Assembly: GCA_004802725.1 (NCBI GenBank)
Contig: SGPM01000063.1
Coordinates: forward strand, 33,797 to 97,796
Source of the DNA: Antrodiella citrinella
Lineage: Eukaryota; Basidiomycota; Agaricomycetes; Polyporales; Steccherinaceae
Length of the DNA stretch: 64,000 nt
Reading direction: 5' to 3'
The translations under genes were made by a program, and so were the position numbers. How positions within the stretch are numbered: the stretch's first letter is position 1; every line of letters starts with the position of its first letter. The notes under the pieces were generated by a model that saw only the letters and a program-made list of their open reading frames with translations, was not told the origin of the DNA and searched no databases. Shown here one piece after another: positions 34,179 to 44,952 of this stretch.

Positions 34179-34811
34179 GGCTGAGTATACGGCAATGGTA
34201 GTTGTTGGTGAATGGTCCTAAGGAAACCCGCGTCTTCAACGCGTCTTTCAATTTCCATCGTGAACGCGTCCACGTGACTCACATCTAATCGCACGTGATA
34301 TACACAGATTGACGTTTTGAGTGGGAATCTACCAGTGCGTAAAAAATCCAGACAATATGGGTGAAATGAAGAGACAAAATTCATAGTATCAGGTTATGTA
34401 GCTGATAATAACGACAGAAGGACGCGTCGTGTGTCGATATGAAAGTGAAGTTGTGAAGTGCGCGTGGTGCGACGCGTTGTTTGGTCGTGTTGTTCTGACG
34501 CCGACGCCAGGGAGTTCGTGTTCAACGTTCCCCAGACGCTGCTGCAAGTCGCCACAACCCTCCTGTCGTCGGTGGCATTCGCGCTCTCGACGACCCCATC
34601 GTCCACCTCTTGCCTCTTCTTCTACTACTTGTATCAATTTCGGGTGCCCGTCTTCAGTATATACATACACCCAAGGAGGTCTTCTTGCATAGTCCTCACG
34701 ATTGCTCCATCGGTTCGTCGTCCACTATGGCATGCTGGCGTGCTGCTACCTTCTCTGAATGTTCGGATTCTGACTAGAATCTACAGCATATATACATCAT
34801 TGACTCCTGCA
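34179..34811. promoter_or_regulatory. Divergent GCP/DBF4 promoter with four MluI cell-cycle boxes
   Basis: Perfect ACGCGT boxes at 34239-34244, 34264-34269, 34422-34427 and 34472-34477 lie between divergently transcribed genes for a gamma-tubulin complex protein and Dbf4. An E-box-like CACGTG occurs at 34271-34276. The cluster predicts shared G1/S expression through an MBF-type factor. The 34477-34811 part is probably the DBF4 leader. Confidence 0.75.
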
Positions 34812-36794
34812 ATGACCACCCTGCTACGAAGCCCGTTGACCGTGCGCTCTACCTCCCTCCAATATTCTCCCGTATTCTCGCCGACTGTGCTCAAGACATC
34901 CTCAACCAAACGGGCCCGGTCACCGGAGCCAGCACACGACACCCATGTCCACAGTACCAAACGCGTCAAATCTACCGAAGTTCCAGTCACAGCCGCTCTA
35001 ACCAAGGAGGAGCTAAAGAAGAAGAAGGAACGCGAGAAGGAGCAGAAAGAGACCGAGTTTCGCGTCAAATACAGGCGTGCTTTTCACAAGTTCAAACTCT
35101 GTTTTGACATCAATCATGTGGATCCGAAGGAGCAGCAAATATTGAAAACGCGCTGTACTGACATGGGCGCGGTACGTGACTTGATTCAATCGAACTAGCA
35201 AAGGATACTAACATTATTTGCGTATAGACTGTGGTCTATTTCTTCACTGCTGACGTTACACATCTCATCACTAATGAGCCTGAGAGCAAGGACGTCGGAC
35301 GCAAGAGCAAGCCCTCCCTACTTCAAAGTCCAATCAAGTTAAAGGGCAGGTGAGTATCCATCTGGTCTTCAGATGAGAAATAGCTAAACTCTTTCGCTCT
35401 GAATCAAGGGCGCCCAAGCAGACAGCTCCTGAGAGCGGTGCAGAGCTAGTGAAGGAAGCTGTTGCGCGTCAGGTCAAGATCTGGAGTCCGGAGAAACTCG
35501 AAAGCGTGTTGGAACGATGCAAAGAGCCAATTCGGGCTTCGGCATCTACAACCTTTGCACCACATCCTTCAGTCGTCGCCAAGGAACGTACTCTGAGTCG
35601 CCTACTCGAATCGGAGCGATTACATGGGACGACGGAACGTGATCCTGCTCAGAAGCGACATGACTGGGTATATTTCTCCAAAAGCAGCTATTTCGTGCTC
35701 GTCGAGGACATGAAAGGCGAGCTTGCCACTGTCGCGTCCGTTGAGTATCCAATCAAGCGAGACCGAGAGGGGAACGAGAGGGGAACGTGGCCTGTGCTTC
35801 ATTTGCATCCCAAAGCCAAAGGACCTTTCTGCGCATACGACGAGAAGAAAGAGGCGGAGCGGCAAAAACAGAAAGCCATTGCTGCTGAGAAGGCGAAGAG
35901 AGATCAGGAGGAGCGGCGGCTGACGAAACAGGAGGAAGAGCGGAAGAAGAAAGCCTCTCAGCTTCATGTGAAGCGTGAGGGCGATCTTCGTCGGACGGTG
36001 TCTATGAAGAACTTGCACAGGCGAGCGACGTTTCCCTTCCGCGAACCTAAAGAAGATGTAGATCTCGACGATCTTGGGGACGAGGGATCTGCAGCCGCCT
36101 CCGGTTTCAGAGAATCGGGGCAGTATATCGCCGCGTCGGGCAACAGCGTGGGTATTACTTCTACCGTTGGAACTACCTCTACCGTCGGTACCCGGAACCG
36201 TATGTTCCAATTGCCCGTCGGTTTGCGTGGTCGATTGCAGCAAACAGTCCTTACATCTCGACGCCCTGCTGCACCAAATGTGCCGAAGGACAACAAGGAA
36301 AATACGATGGGACCACCGCCTGTTCCGGAGCGGGCAGGAAACAAGCCACTGCGTAAGAGCAAGAGTACCAACACTTTGCGGCTACCCAAGCGCGAAGAAG
36401 GAACGAAACCTGGATACTGTGAAAGCTGCAGGCAGAAGTTTGAAGACTTCAAATCAGTGCGTGTCGCTAGCGTTGCTTTCATTACCGTTTGTTTACACAT
36501 GCGCGTCCTTAGCACATCTCATCACGACGGCATCGCAAGTTCGCGATGGATGACAGCAATTTCATCGCTCTGGACTACGTCCTGAACCGGGTGCGGCGTC
36601 GGACGGTGGAGGAAGTACAAGCGGAAAGACGCAGCTGGGGAACTTTCGCGCCTATGGACGCTGAGGAGGACGATCCTGATAGTGACAGCGATGTGAAGGT
36701 CGAGCCTCGCGACGACTTCATCGCAGATGATATCGCGTGGGACGACTGGGTTTCGACGGAAGACGATATTGAGGTGAAGGAGGAATCGCCATAG
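34812..36794 (+). CDS. DBF4: Dbf4/Dfp1, regulatory subunit of Cdc7 kinase
   Basis: Activates Cdc7 kinase so that replication origins fire. Exons 34812-35171, 35228-35349, 35409-36456 and 36513-36794 give 603 residues. Motif N (BRCT-like) is seen around residues 80-145 (FKLCFDINHVDPKEQQILKTR, then TVVYFFTADVTHLIT). Motif M lies near 240-300 (the stretch SSYFVLVEDMKGELATVASVE). The C-terminal Dbf4 zinc finger is clear: GYCESCRQKFEDFKSH with Cys498, Cys501, His511 and His517, then RKFAMDDSNFIALD. A Lys/Glu-rich helix lies between. The finger is split by the last intron, just before His511. Expression is probably cell-cycle regulated through the upstream ACGCGT boxes. Confidence 0.92.
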
Positions 36795-37144
36795 GTAGGC
36801 TGGCTCTTGACGAGTAAGACTGAGGTTTGTTTTCCCGTTCCCCTTGTGATAATATTTCATCCGAAAGGACAAATCATTCTCTCTTCCCCTTTTCTTTTTC
36901 GCATTGGTTACGTCGTGAATTCTATGACCACATCATCGCTCTGCATCTTGTTTCATATTGTAGCACTACATACCCGCACTGACACAACGCATACCATGTC
37001 ACATTACATCCTCCTCCATATGCCCATTGCCTCATCATGAATTCAATCTTTCCGTTCTCTGGCGGTTACAGTTTATTTATATTGGAATCTTGCACAAACA
37101 TGCATCAATACAGTGCGCGGACCGTTACATGAGAACTCATACTT
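36795..37144. other. Convergent intergenic region
   Basis: 350 bp between the DBF4 stop and the stop of the minus-strand secreted-protein gene. T-rich on the DBF4 side, with TTTATTTATATT at about 37072-37083. No gene seen. Confidence 0.45.
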
Positions 37145-38166
37145 TCACTGAATGGTTACTGTAAGGAGGACGACAGTGCCATCGACAGCGATACCTGTAA
37201 ATTGACCCATTGAGTGACAGGCAGTATGAGAAGACTTGGAATTACTGACCGTGATTAACACCGTCGGACCCGGATGGCATTTCATTTTCCAACCGGTCGA
37301 CGGTAGTGCTGTAAGTGACACCGCCGAAGCTTGTTGTGCCAATTGAGGCATTGACGAGAGCATCTCTATGTGAGACATAAATTGTAAGTGGGATGCGGTA
37401 GCTACTGGAGCTTTTGCTGACCTTCCGATGTTGTAGCCATCGGGAACAATAGTGTGGCTCTCGCTGATATCTTCTTCCTGAGATACGCTACGAATATATG
37501 TTTCAGCAGGTAGACAAGAAGCATATAGCAGCTCGACGCGTACGCAAGGAAGAGAGCATTGCTATCCGCTGTTGGTCCATTTTGTTGATACACGCTGTAG
37601 CGTTTCAAAGACAGTCAGCGGTTCGTTTCGGGCTTGAGACGACACCGAACTCACCGGAAATGGTTGCCACCAACCAGACTTTCCAGACAAGTACCGAGGG
37701 AGGCATCACCGAAATCTGAACGAAGCTCAATGGTCTGGTTGACAGCGCCGTTACCGTCACCAAGGTTAGCAGACTGGGGAGCACCGAGGTGAATCCCAAA
37801 GCACTCGGTTGAGCTATTATTTCGATCAGACTTGCGGAATTTGACAAGCATAGAGACGACGTACAAGCCAATAGCGCGAGCAAAGTTGACGATACCATCC
37901 TCGGTCAGGACGTCCGGAGAACTGAGTCCCGAGACGATGACCTGAAGGTCGAGATTAGCTGTCTAGACTCTCAACAGTACCAAAGCATCATTGGTACGTA
38001 CATTAAGTGGCTCGCCAAGTCCTCCGCCAGCGTCGTCCAACCACGAGCCCCCACCAGTCACGGGGTTGAAGAAAGCGGTGGCGTCGCTCGAACGGGACGC
38101 AATGGAGAAGGCGATCGCCAGAGGGACGGAGGCGATACCCGCGAAGAGGACAGAGATGGCGAGCAT
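37145..38166 (-). CDS. Small secreted protein of unknown function
   Basis: Exons, in coding order, are 38166-38002, 37941-37865, 37813-37655, 37594-37544, 37487-37422, 37365-37250 and 37194-37145, giving 227 residues. It opens with a signal peptide (MLAISVLFAGIASVPLAIAF). The mature part carries ECFGIHLGAPQSANLGDGNG, GTCLESLVGGNHFR and SESHTIVPDGYNIGR. Only a few Cys residues are present, so it is not a typical Cys-rich effector. No catalytic motif was recognised. Similar hypothetical secreted proteins are, to my knowledge, common and often multicopy in mushroom-forming fungi. The NTS/NHT-type sites suggest N-glycosylation is possible. Confidence 0.75.
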
Positions 38167-40110
38167 GTTGTACAAGCAGGTGCGTTAGAGCAGGGCAGTC
38201 CTGATCCGAAGGGAAGAGGTTGCGAATTCAACGTCTTAAACGCATCCCTTTTATAGCACATTCATCCATATCGCAAGTAAGGAAGTATGTCGAACCAACA
38301 GATATGTTGGGCATTTCCGTTGGAAAGCTATTTTCGCTGTACTTCTGGAATAGTGTGCACACAGCACGAGCGCAATGCGTTCAAGCTGTCGAATTGAGAT
38401 CTAAGAATGGTGTAACTTGTGGCGTTGCCCGAGCCAGTCCTGCTTCAGCCATGCCTCCATGTGCAGTCGTCCATGCAAGTCTTTCGCACATGGGCGTTGC
38501 AGCGCCAAAAGCAGCTGGCATGATGCCACAACAGACTAAAAGTGGGGGTCAGCTATGTAACCAAGAAGCTACTCACAGGCCGATCAGAAACACACTCACT
38601 GTGAAGCATAAGAGAAACGTTGGTTCAGGATACACGGTCAATTATACACACAACACTTGTTATGGCGACGGTGTAACCCCGTGATGACGCATGATGTGCA
38701 GTTGATGTGCGCATGGAGGATGTTTACGCTATTCATGCCTTTAGGAATCTTGTATACTTCAATCCAATAGTAAAATTACTCACTGGCACTCGTGCACGTT
38801 CCTTGCTATCCTTGTGATAACACTCGTCGTAGTATGACAATCCTACGTCCATCAGGGAAGCATCCCCCGGACTTGGCGAAGAGAACAAGTGGCATGTGGG
38901 CCTCTCGCGGATCTGATCACACCACGCGGGGATTGCCGTATGGGTAATTGCCCGGGGGATATAAGTATCTACAGGCTGAGACAGCTCTGAGAATGAACCA
39001 CAAGTATACATGCCCGAGGTATCCAATGTTCACATAGACGAAGTCTTGTGGCGTGCTTCTTGAATGCGCGAAGCACAGGCGCCGACGGGTAATACTTGCT
39101 TGGTGAGAGATTTCAAATGCCATTCATTCCAATCGGCAATAACAATCGCCCCTCTTCGAATAACCAACGAGTGCGTGGTTTATGGTGAAGTGGCTGTACA
39201 GCGGATGGCGCGGCGATGGTCTGCCCGCGTAAAGAATACAAACTGAGCATCATTGCGATTGAAATGGAGAACTTCGATGTACTCACAGAGTCACGATTCC
39301 TAGAAGTAACAAGTAGCGAACATGGGATCTGCGAGCATGATAGAGTATCAGTGAACCTTCATGAACATTTTGAATGCCTCGAGCAGGTAGGAATAGCCAT
39401 GGGAGACACTCTTTGCTGCGGATCTGGAAAAAAGCTTACCCACCGAGACTTTCGAGCTCTCGCCCCTCGAGCTTCTACAACAAGCGCCGCCGCGAGCTGG
39501 TGGTGTTCTCCGTCAAGTCATGATAAAATGGAACCCCAACAGCGCGACGTCTGAAGTCATGGGTTGACTCAATACAGGCGGCCGTGGTGACTACGATCAA
39601 TTTAAGAGACCGACGTTAGATATAGTCGTTGGTCTACAGAATGAACCCCAGGATTACATTTAGATACAAAAACACAGGTTATGAGATGAAAAGTAATTTT
39701 CCATGGACACTATGAGGCAGCAAGAGTCAATGGGCTGGCGTGGGCACGGCGTAACCTAGACACCTACCTAAACGGGAAGAAAGTGTTACGGAGTTAGTGC
39801 TGCTGTCACTGTCACGCTTCTGAGTAAGTTTGAGAGCCCGATTTGGTTTCTTACCGTTCAATCTACCTTCCTCACACCTTACGTCGACTTTTAGGCCACT
39901 CCCACTCTAAACCGCTGGTAATTTACGCGTGCATTTCTGGTGATCTTCGTTGCTCACAGGTTCCCCTTTGACAACTCCTTTTTACTGCTCGTGACACGGC
40001 CCAATTCATACAGTCACAATGTTGGTTCACAACCACCAGTGGCTATTGCTATCTGTCTCGCTAAACCTCTCTCTTTGTTCTTCCAGACTTCTATATAGCC
40101 ATCTCTGGCC
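38167..40110. other. Large intergenic stretch, no confident gene
   Basis: Nearly 2 kb, far longer than other gaps here. I read both strands and found only short open frames without recognisable motifs (for example a minus-strand frame at 38733-39026 and a plus-strand frame at 39216-39554). It may contain the promoters of the secreted-protein gene and the zinc-cluster gene, a non-coding RNA, or an old eroded gene. No terminal repeats or tRNA recognised. Confidence 0.5.
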
Positions 40111-41740
40111 ATGGCCGACTCTCCAGATGGCACGGATTCCGTCGCAGAGTCTGTGGACGACAACCAACTCACCATTAGGATACCCAACCCGAAGCACTAC
40201 ATGGCGCGGCAGTCGCAGTGGAAAGGCAGGAGAGGGAAACCTCGCTGTGATCATTGTCGGTTGAACAATTTGAAGGTAAGTGTTTACTAGTGCGACCCTA
40301 TGGGTTTCCCTTCCATATATTCGCATACTAGTGCGATAGGGTGCTGCCCACTTGCAATCACTGCGCTTGGGCCAACGGCAGGGATTGCAAGTATACTCCA
40401 TTGCCTACGCCAGCGCATCGGGGAATTCCGCGATGCGACCGTTGTCGCCAGAAGAACCTCAAGGTGAGTGGCCATTCAAATCGTGCACTTCAATTCCTCA
40501 TTGGTATGCCTCTAGTGTGACCGCAGTCTTCCGGTCTGCAATCATTGTTCGGAAGAGAAAGAAGTGGAATGTAATTATACACCCAAGAAGCGACACAAAG
40601 TGCCAACGGACCATGGTAATACCAAAGATAGGCCTCTGGAACCGTTCTCAGCTAAGACGGCATCCTTTCTGGCCTCAGATATACCTGCGGGCGCTCAAGC
40701 TTCCCCCACCGCTGCCGATAGGGGTATGATTGCAGGCCCTTCCGGTAGTCACGTTTTTGAAAGTGAACTCCGGACAGAACCTCAAATCAGGCAGTACATG
40801 CCCCCCAACACTCCTCCCGTCCGAGACGGGAGCACGCCCATGAATGAAGACGGCGATAGTGGATACCAGCAGGGGCCGGATGGCCAGTTTACATTGGTGT
40901 GGATGTCCCCATAAGTTCGCAGACCGTTCACTGATTGGGTTTGTCTTCTTGACGCTTTAAACCCAGGGAATGATTGTCACGACACCTCATATAGACCCGT
41001 GGACTCATGGCTCCTTTGCGCCACTGCCTGACGCGATCATACATGCGCTGCGGACGGTCAATGCGATAGAGATGCCTAGCAGACATCAGTTTGACGAGGC
41101 TCTTGGCAGATTCGTTGCTGGTTTGTCGGCGGAGCTGCGAGAAACGGCAACCTTCACTGTCGAATCGTATAGTGAGGTTGCCCGTGCAGTCTCCGAGGGC
41201 ACAGTAGCGGATCTGCCTCCAAAACTCAAAATGTGGGCGACTTGCCATCACGCACGTGCTGGCTCAAGAAAATCCTATCTCATCCTACTACCACGAGACG
41301 CATTCTACAACATGAACCCCGCGGACGAGGAGAAGCTACGAGCGAACTTCATCGTTCAAACCGACGGAGAACCAAACGGCGAATCCGACCGGTCCCCAGA
41401 AGGTGGAAACCACTCGTTGGAATCTGTTGCCGTCTTTGAAAGGGTGCCGGTGCAAACGCAAATATACGACATCCTTGTCTTTACGCACCGGAACCATGGC
41501 GTAGCGCCAACGATGTTGTTTGAAGCCAGAAGAATTGGTGTGGTACGTTATTGCCGACGCTTTTTTTGCTACTCCCGTTGCTGACCTAATTTGCAGGCGA
41601 CGATCACCTGGCCTATGGTGGAGATGTTCATCCGTCTTTGCCCCTTGTGCAAGATGCGCGCAAAAGGCGGCGTTCGGCATTCAATGGCAGACGAAGATAT
41701 AGTCGCCTACCGTCCCATTGCTCCTACCCCATCTCGATAA
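40111..41740 (+). CDS. Transcription factor with two tandem Zn2Cys6 clusters
   Basis: Exons 40111-40275, 40332-40463, 40516-40896, 40967-41542 and 41597-41740 give 465 residues. Two fungal zinc binuclear clusters follow each other: Cys46, 49, 56, 63, 66 and 74 (CDHCRLNNLKCDRVLPTCNHC) and Cys90, 93, 100, 107, 110 and 118 (CDRCRQKNLKCDRSLPVCNHC). Each is followed by a YTP basic linker, the second by KKRHKV. The middle region (about 225-420) is unlike the usual fungal_trans domain; a C-terminal CPLCKMR motif could bind metal. One cluster is the norm in this family. Both clusters are interrupted at the same codon by a phase-0 intron, which points to duplication of an exon-intron unit. Confidence 0.88.
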
Positions 41741-42220
41741 CCAATGTTCCCCTTATTTTTGTTTTTGCTTCGCTGTTCCATGCTATGATTCAGTGCTGTA
41801 CCTACCATGCGCAAAACTTGCGCTCATCCTCTTGTCCACTTGCATCCTTCTACATGTTTCCATGTATATCTAGGTTTTCATGACCATCGATTGGTTTCAC
41901 ATCTTGCATTATATCTTCATCTTTCAATCGGAGAGGACAGGGCGTCTTTTAAATAGTGAAAATGTTGAACTGCAACGCCTGCCAATTTAGGACGGGAGTA
42001 AGAACGTGTCGCCGAGCGTACACTCAGTGTGTACACAAGATGTAGGGCTGATGGGGGTGCGTAGTCATGGTGTTATCTAGGTCAAAATTGGTAGCAATGT
42101 GTTGTCATCTACGTACTCCAGACATCATTGATGTAATGACAAGAGCGTGTGCATCTACCGAAACCAAGCAAAAAAATCAATCGTACACGAGCCAGCGTCT
42201 TCATCTTCTCTTCTGTTCAT
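41741..42220. other. Convergent intergenic region
   Basis: 480 bp between the zinc-cluster gene stop and the AdoMet decarboxylase stop. AT-richer, no recognised gene. Confidence 0.45.
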
Positions 42221-43663
42221 CTATTCTATCTTCTCGAAGCTCGCAAATGCAAGATCATACCCCCCGAATTCGTAGTTGATTTTATCCGTGCGCTTGTACA
42301 GCTTATTGTACTTTTGTTCACCGTTCTCCGAAGACGATGCTCTTGGCAGGGTGAGTGCAGCCCGGAACGCCCTCTGCGCGGCCTCTACTGCGCTCTGCCC
42401 GTCCTCTTCCTCGGCATTGGTGTTTTCCTCGCTCGAGATGAACAGCGTGAATGTGAGACGACCTGGCTGGAAGATCTCTACCACCCGACGGACGAGTGTC
42501 TTCAAGTCTGGGATGCCATCTACGTTGGAGCACGTAGACAGCGGTACGTTGCATTCGAAGCTTGCGTACGACCAGCCCTCTTCTGGTGTGACGTGGATGG
42601 TGAAATAGCCTTCTCCGCTGTTGGCTAGATCGGTCCCTGCATCGTCACGCCATCGGATCAGGGCGTTGGATGAGTATCCACAGGGAACGAAGGAGTACGC
42701 GTCGAGTGTCGTCATCGAAGGGGGAAAGAGCTCGGATACGCCAATAGTGGAGGAGAGCGCGAGCGCGTGGGCGGTAGGTTCGCTGGTGGGGATGGGAAGG
42801 GTAGAGGCGGATGTATCGAATAGAGCGCGAGCGGTGGGAGAGAGGTCGGTCATGAGGATCTCGATGGTGTAGTCGACCTTGAGGTCATTTGCAGCAGCAC
42901 AAGCGTCAACGCTTGGCTCTTCCTCGGCAGTGGATGGTAGTGGATGGGTCTTCAGGCTCGGGGAGCCCGGTGCGGTTCCTGCATTCAGATCGTCACCAGG
43001 GGAGGTGACATAGAGCAACCAGTGGTCGCCGTTCACTTTCCCGATCGTGTATGCAGCACCTGACGGGAATATGTTGTCCAAGAATTGCACCTCCGCGTTC
43101 CAGTCTCGGTGTGGGCCTTGCTGCTTTTCAGGGAACATGAATGCCTTGCGCGAGTAGAAACAGCGGTAGACACTGTTCAACGACGCGTGTTCCTTCGCGA
43201 TCTCGAGGATGCGTGGTAGGCCCAGCAGATTGAGGGTGGTACCGCATGTTTTGAGGATGAGACGGTGAGGAGAAACGAAGAACGAAGACTCGCTGCAATA
43301 ATCAGCGGAGACATTAGCGTGTTTCCTGATCAGCCTCGAATATCATGTAAACACAAGCATGACGATGATGTGCTCGAGACCATAGATGATGTGCTTCAAG
43401 CCACAGAAGTTATCGCAATAATCCGAGACTGACCTCAAGAGATAGGCGTCCATTTCCTTGCCTTCTACGAAGGACAATACTTGACACTTGACGATGTCTA
43501 GCATCTCCTCCCAAACCTGTCTTGGTACCTTCCTCAAGCCAATCCTCCCGCTCTCCGCGGTATTGGCATCTGGGAGATCTGCAGGAGACGGCGCGAACCA
43601 GATCTCAAGTAGCTTTTCCGGGCCCTCGAACGGGCCAGATGGCGTTTCTGAGTCGTCTGACAT
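42221..43663 (-). CDS. SPE2: S-adenosylmethionine decarboxylase proenzyme
   Basis: Makes decarboxylated AdoMet for spermidine and spermine synthesis. Exons 43663-43434 and 43292-42221 give 433 residues, near the size of fungal enzymes. The self-cleavage site is created across the junction: YLLSESSFFV, with cleavage expected between Glu78 and Ser79, the serine becoming the pyruvoyl cofactor. Other family blocks are LILKTCGTTLNLLGLPRILEI, YSRKAFMFPEKQQGPHRDW, the region ending ALIRWRDDAG, and YFTIHVTPEEGWSYASFECN. The single intron (141 nt) is longer than most here. A short upstream frame ends 18 nt before this start, suggesting translational control, as known for this enzyme in animals and plants. 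Confidence 0.94.
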
Positions 43664-43681
43664 GGGTTTTCAAGGAATGTG

Positions 43682-43732
43682 CTATCGGGGACGAGAACGG
43701 AAAAGCAGAGACGAGACTGGGGCTGGATACAT
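43682..43732 (-). promoter_or_regulatory. Upstream open reading frame in the SPE2 leader
   Basis: ATG at 43732 to TAG at 43682-43684 encodes 16 residues (MYPAPVSSLLFRSRPR), ending 18 nt before the SPE2 start. Whether it is in the mRNA depends on the transcription start, which I cannot see. Confidence 0.45.
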
Positions 43733-44041
43733 GAAATGGGTGACGAGGCAAAGAGTTGCTGTACCCTCTGAAGGAGAACTTGAAGGGAGGACCTCGAAGT
43801 AGAACTTTTGACGGAGATGCGATCGATCCACTGTGATGATCCAAATTGCGCTTGCTCGCGGCGGGCCGACATGCCGATGCCGCGTAGCTTGAGTAGCAGC
43901 TCGGCGCCGCGCTCATCGTCTCTGACAACCCTCAAGCTTTTTAATCTCATCCACCATCGTCCGTGGATCTATAATTCTTCCTCTGCATATCGTTCCAGTC
44001 GCCACATTTGCTCCCTCTCTCAATAATACTGCACCGACGGC
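43733..44041. promoter_or_regulatory. Divergent promoter, SPE2 / DUF1279 gene
   Basis: The two ATGs are 378 bp apart and point away from each other. CT-rich leader sequence precedes 44042. No defined site called. Confidence 0.45.
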
Positions 44042-44710
44042 ATGGTTCGCAACATTATTCTCCGAATCCCATTCGTCAGAGCCCTCGTGCCACGCGTCTC
44101 AAAACCTCTCCTTCCCCTCGCAGGTCGACTGCCTCGTGCTGCAGGGCGGTCCCTCTCACTCACCCGAGGACGCACCAGCATCCGTCTCATCCACACCTCC
44201 CCCACCCGATTCAATTCGGGTTCTGCGTCACCCGAGACTCCAAAACTTCCGTCGAACGCGAGCCTCTCGCAACGCCTAAAACACCTCATCAAGTCATACG
44301 GCTGGTATGCCCTCGGCGTGTACTTCCTCGTAGGTGTCGTCGACTTCACCGTCGCGTTCGCCGCGGTGAACATCCTCGGCGCCGAGTATGTCTCGGACAT
44401 CGCTGTCTCCGTCAAGGCATTTTTCATGAGCTATATCCCGTCCCGACCAATAGAGCCTGGAAGGGAGGGGATGGACAACGCGGTTGCGAGCACCACTGCG
44501 AGTGGGCACGAGGGCCTGTACGCTATGCTCGTGCTGGCGTACACTCTCCACAAGACAGTGTTCTTGCCCGTGCGGGTGGGTTTGACCGCTGGGTTGACCC
44601 CTCGGTTGGTCGGCTGGCTGAGGAGTAGGGGTTGGGCTGGAGGTGCGGGGACCAAGCGTGCTGTGCAGGAGATGAGGGATAAGATGAGGGAAAGCAGAGA
44701 GCGGAGGTGA
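44042..44710 (+). CDS. Mitochondrial DUF1279 (FAM210-like) membrane protein
   Basis: Single-exon gene, 222 residues. The N-terminus is rich in Arg, Leu and Ser with no acids for about 70 residues, a typical mitochondrial presequence. The DUF1279 core is QRLKHLIKSYGWYALGVYFLV followed by DFTVAFAAVNILGAEYVSDI, with a second hydrophobic stretch (YAMLVLAYTLHKTVFLPVRVG), a Gly-rich segment and a charged coiled-coil tail (EMRDKMRESRERR). FAM210-family proteins and yeast relatives act in mitochondrial membrane homeostasis, but a biochemical role is not known from sequence. Lack of introns is unusual in this window. Confidence 0.87.
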   Translation: MVRNIILRIPFVRALVPRVSKPLLPLAGRLPRAAGRSLSLTRGRTSIRLIHTSPTRFNSGSASPETPKLPSNASLSQRLKHLIKSYGWYALGVYFLVGVVDFTVAFAAVNILGAEYVSDIAVSVKAFFMSYIPSRPIEPGREGMDNAVASTTASGHEGLYAMLVLAYTLHKTVFLPVRVGLTAGLTPRLVGWLRSRGWAGGAGTKRAVQEMRDKMRESRERR

Positions 44711-44952
44711 TGTCGGCGAGACCGTATGTGGTATTTATTATTCCCCACTCTGCCTCCATATACAATGTAATTCAAGGTATGTATTTGGTTCATTTCACTA
44801 CTCGTAACGTACACAACAACTGAAGTGCCTGCACCCACAGACTTAATCGTACATTCAGAAGTACAATACAGGACTTCCTAAGCTGACCACAAATAGCGCC
44901 ACGAGACAGAGAAAACTTGATTCGGTATTGATACAGGACAAGAGCGGTCATC

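Noticed and set aside
43293..43433. Possible extra SPE2 exon inside the 141-nt intron
   Set aside because: Direct joining gives the exact YLLSESSFFV processing site, so no exon is needed.
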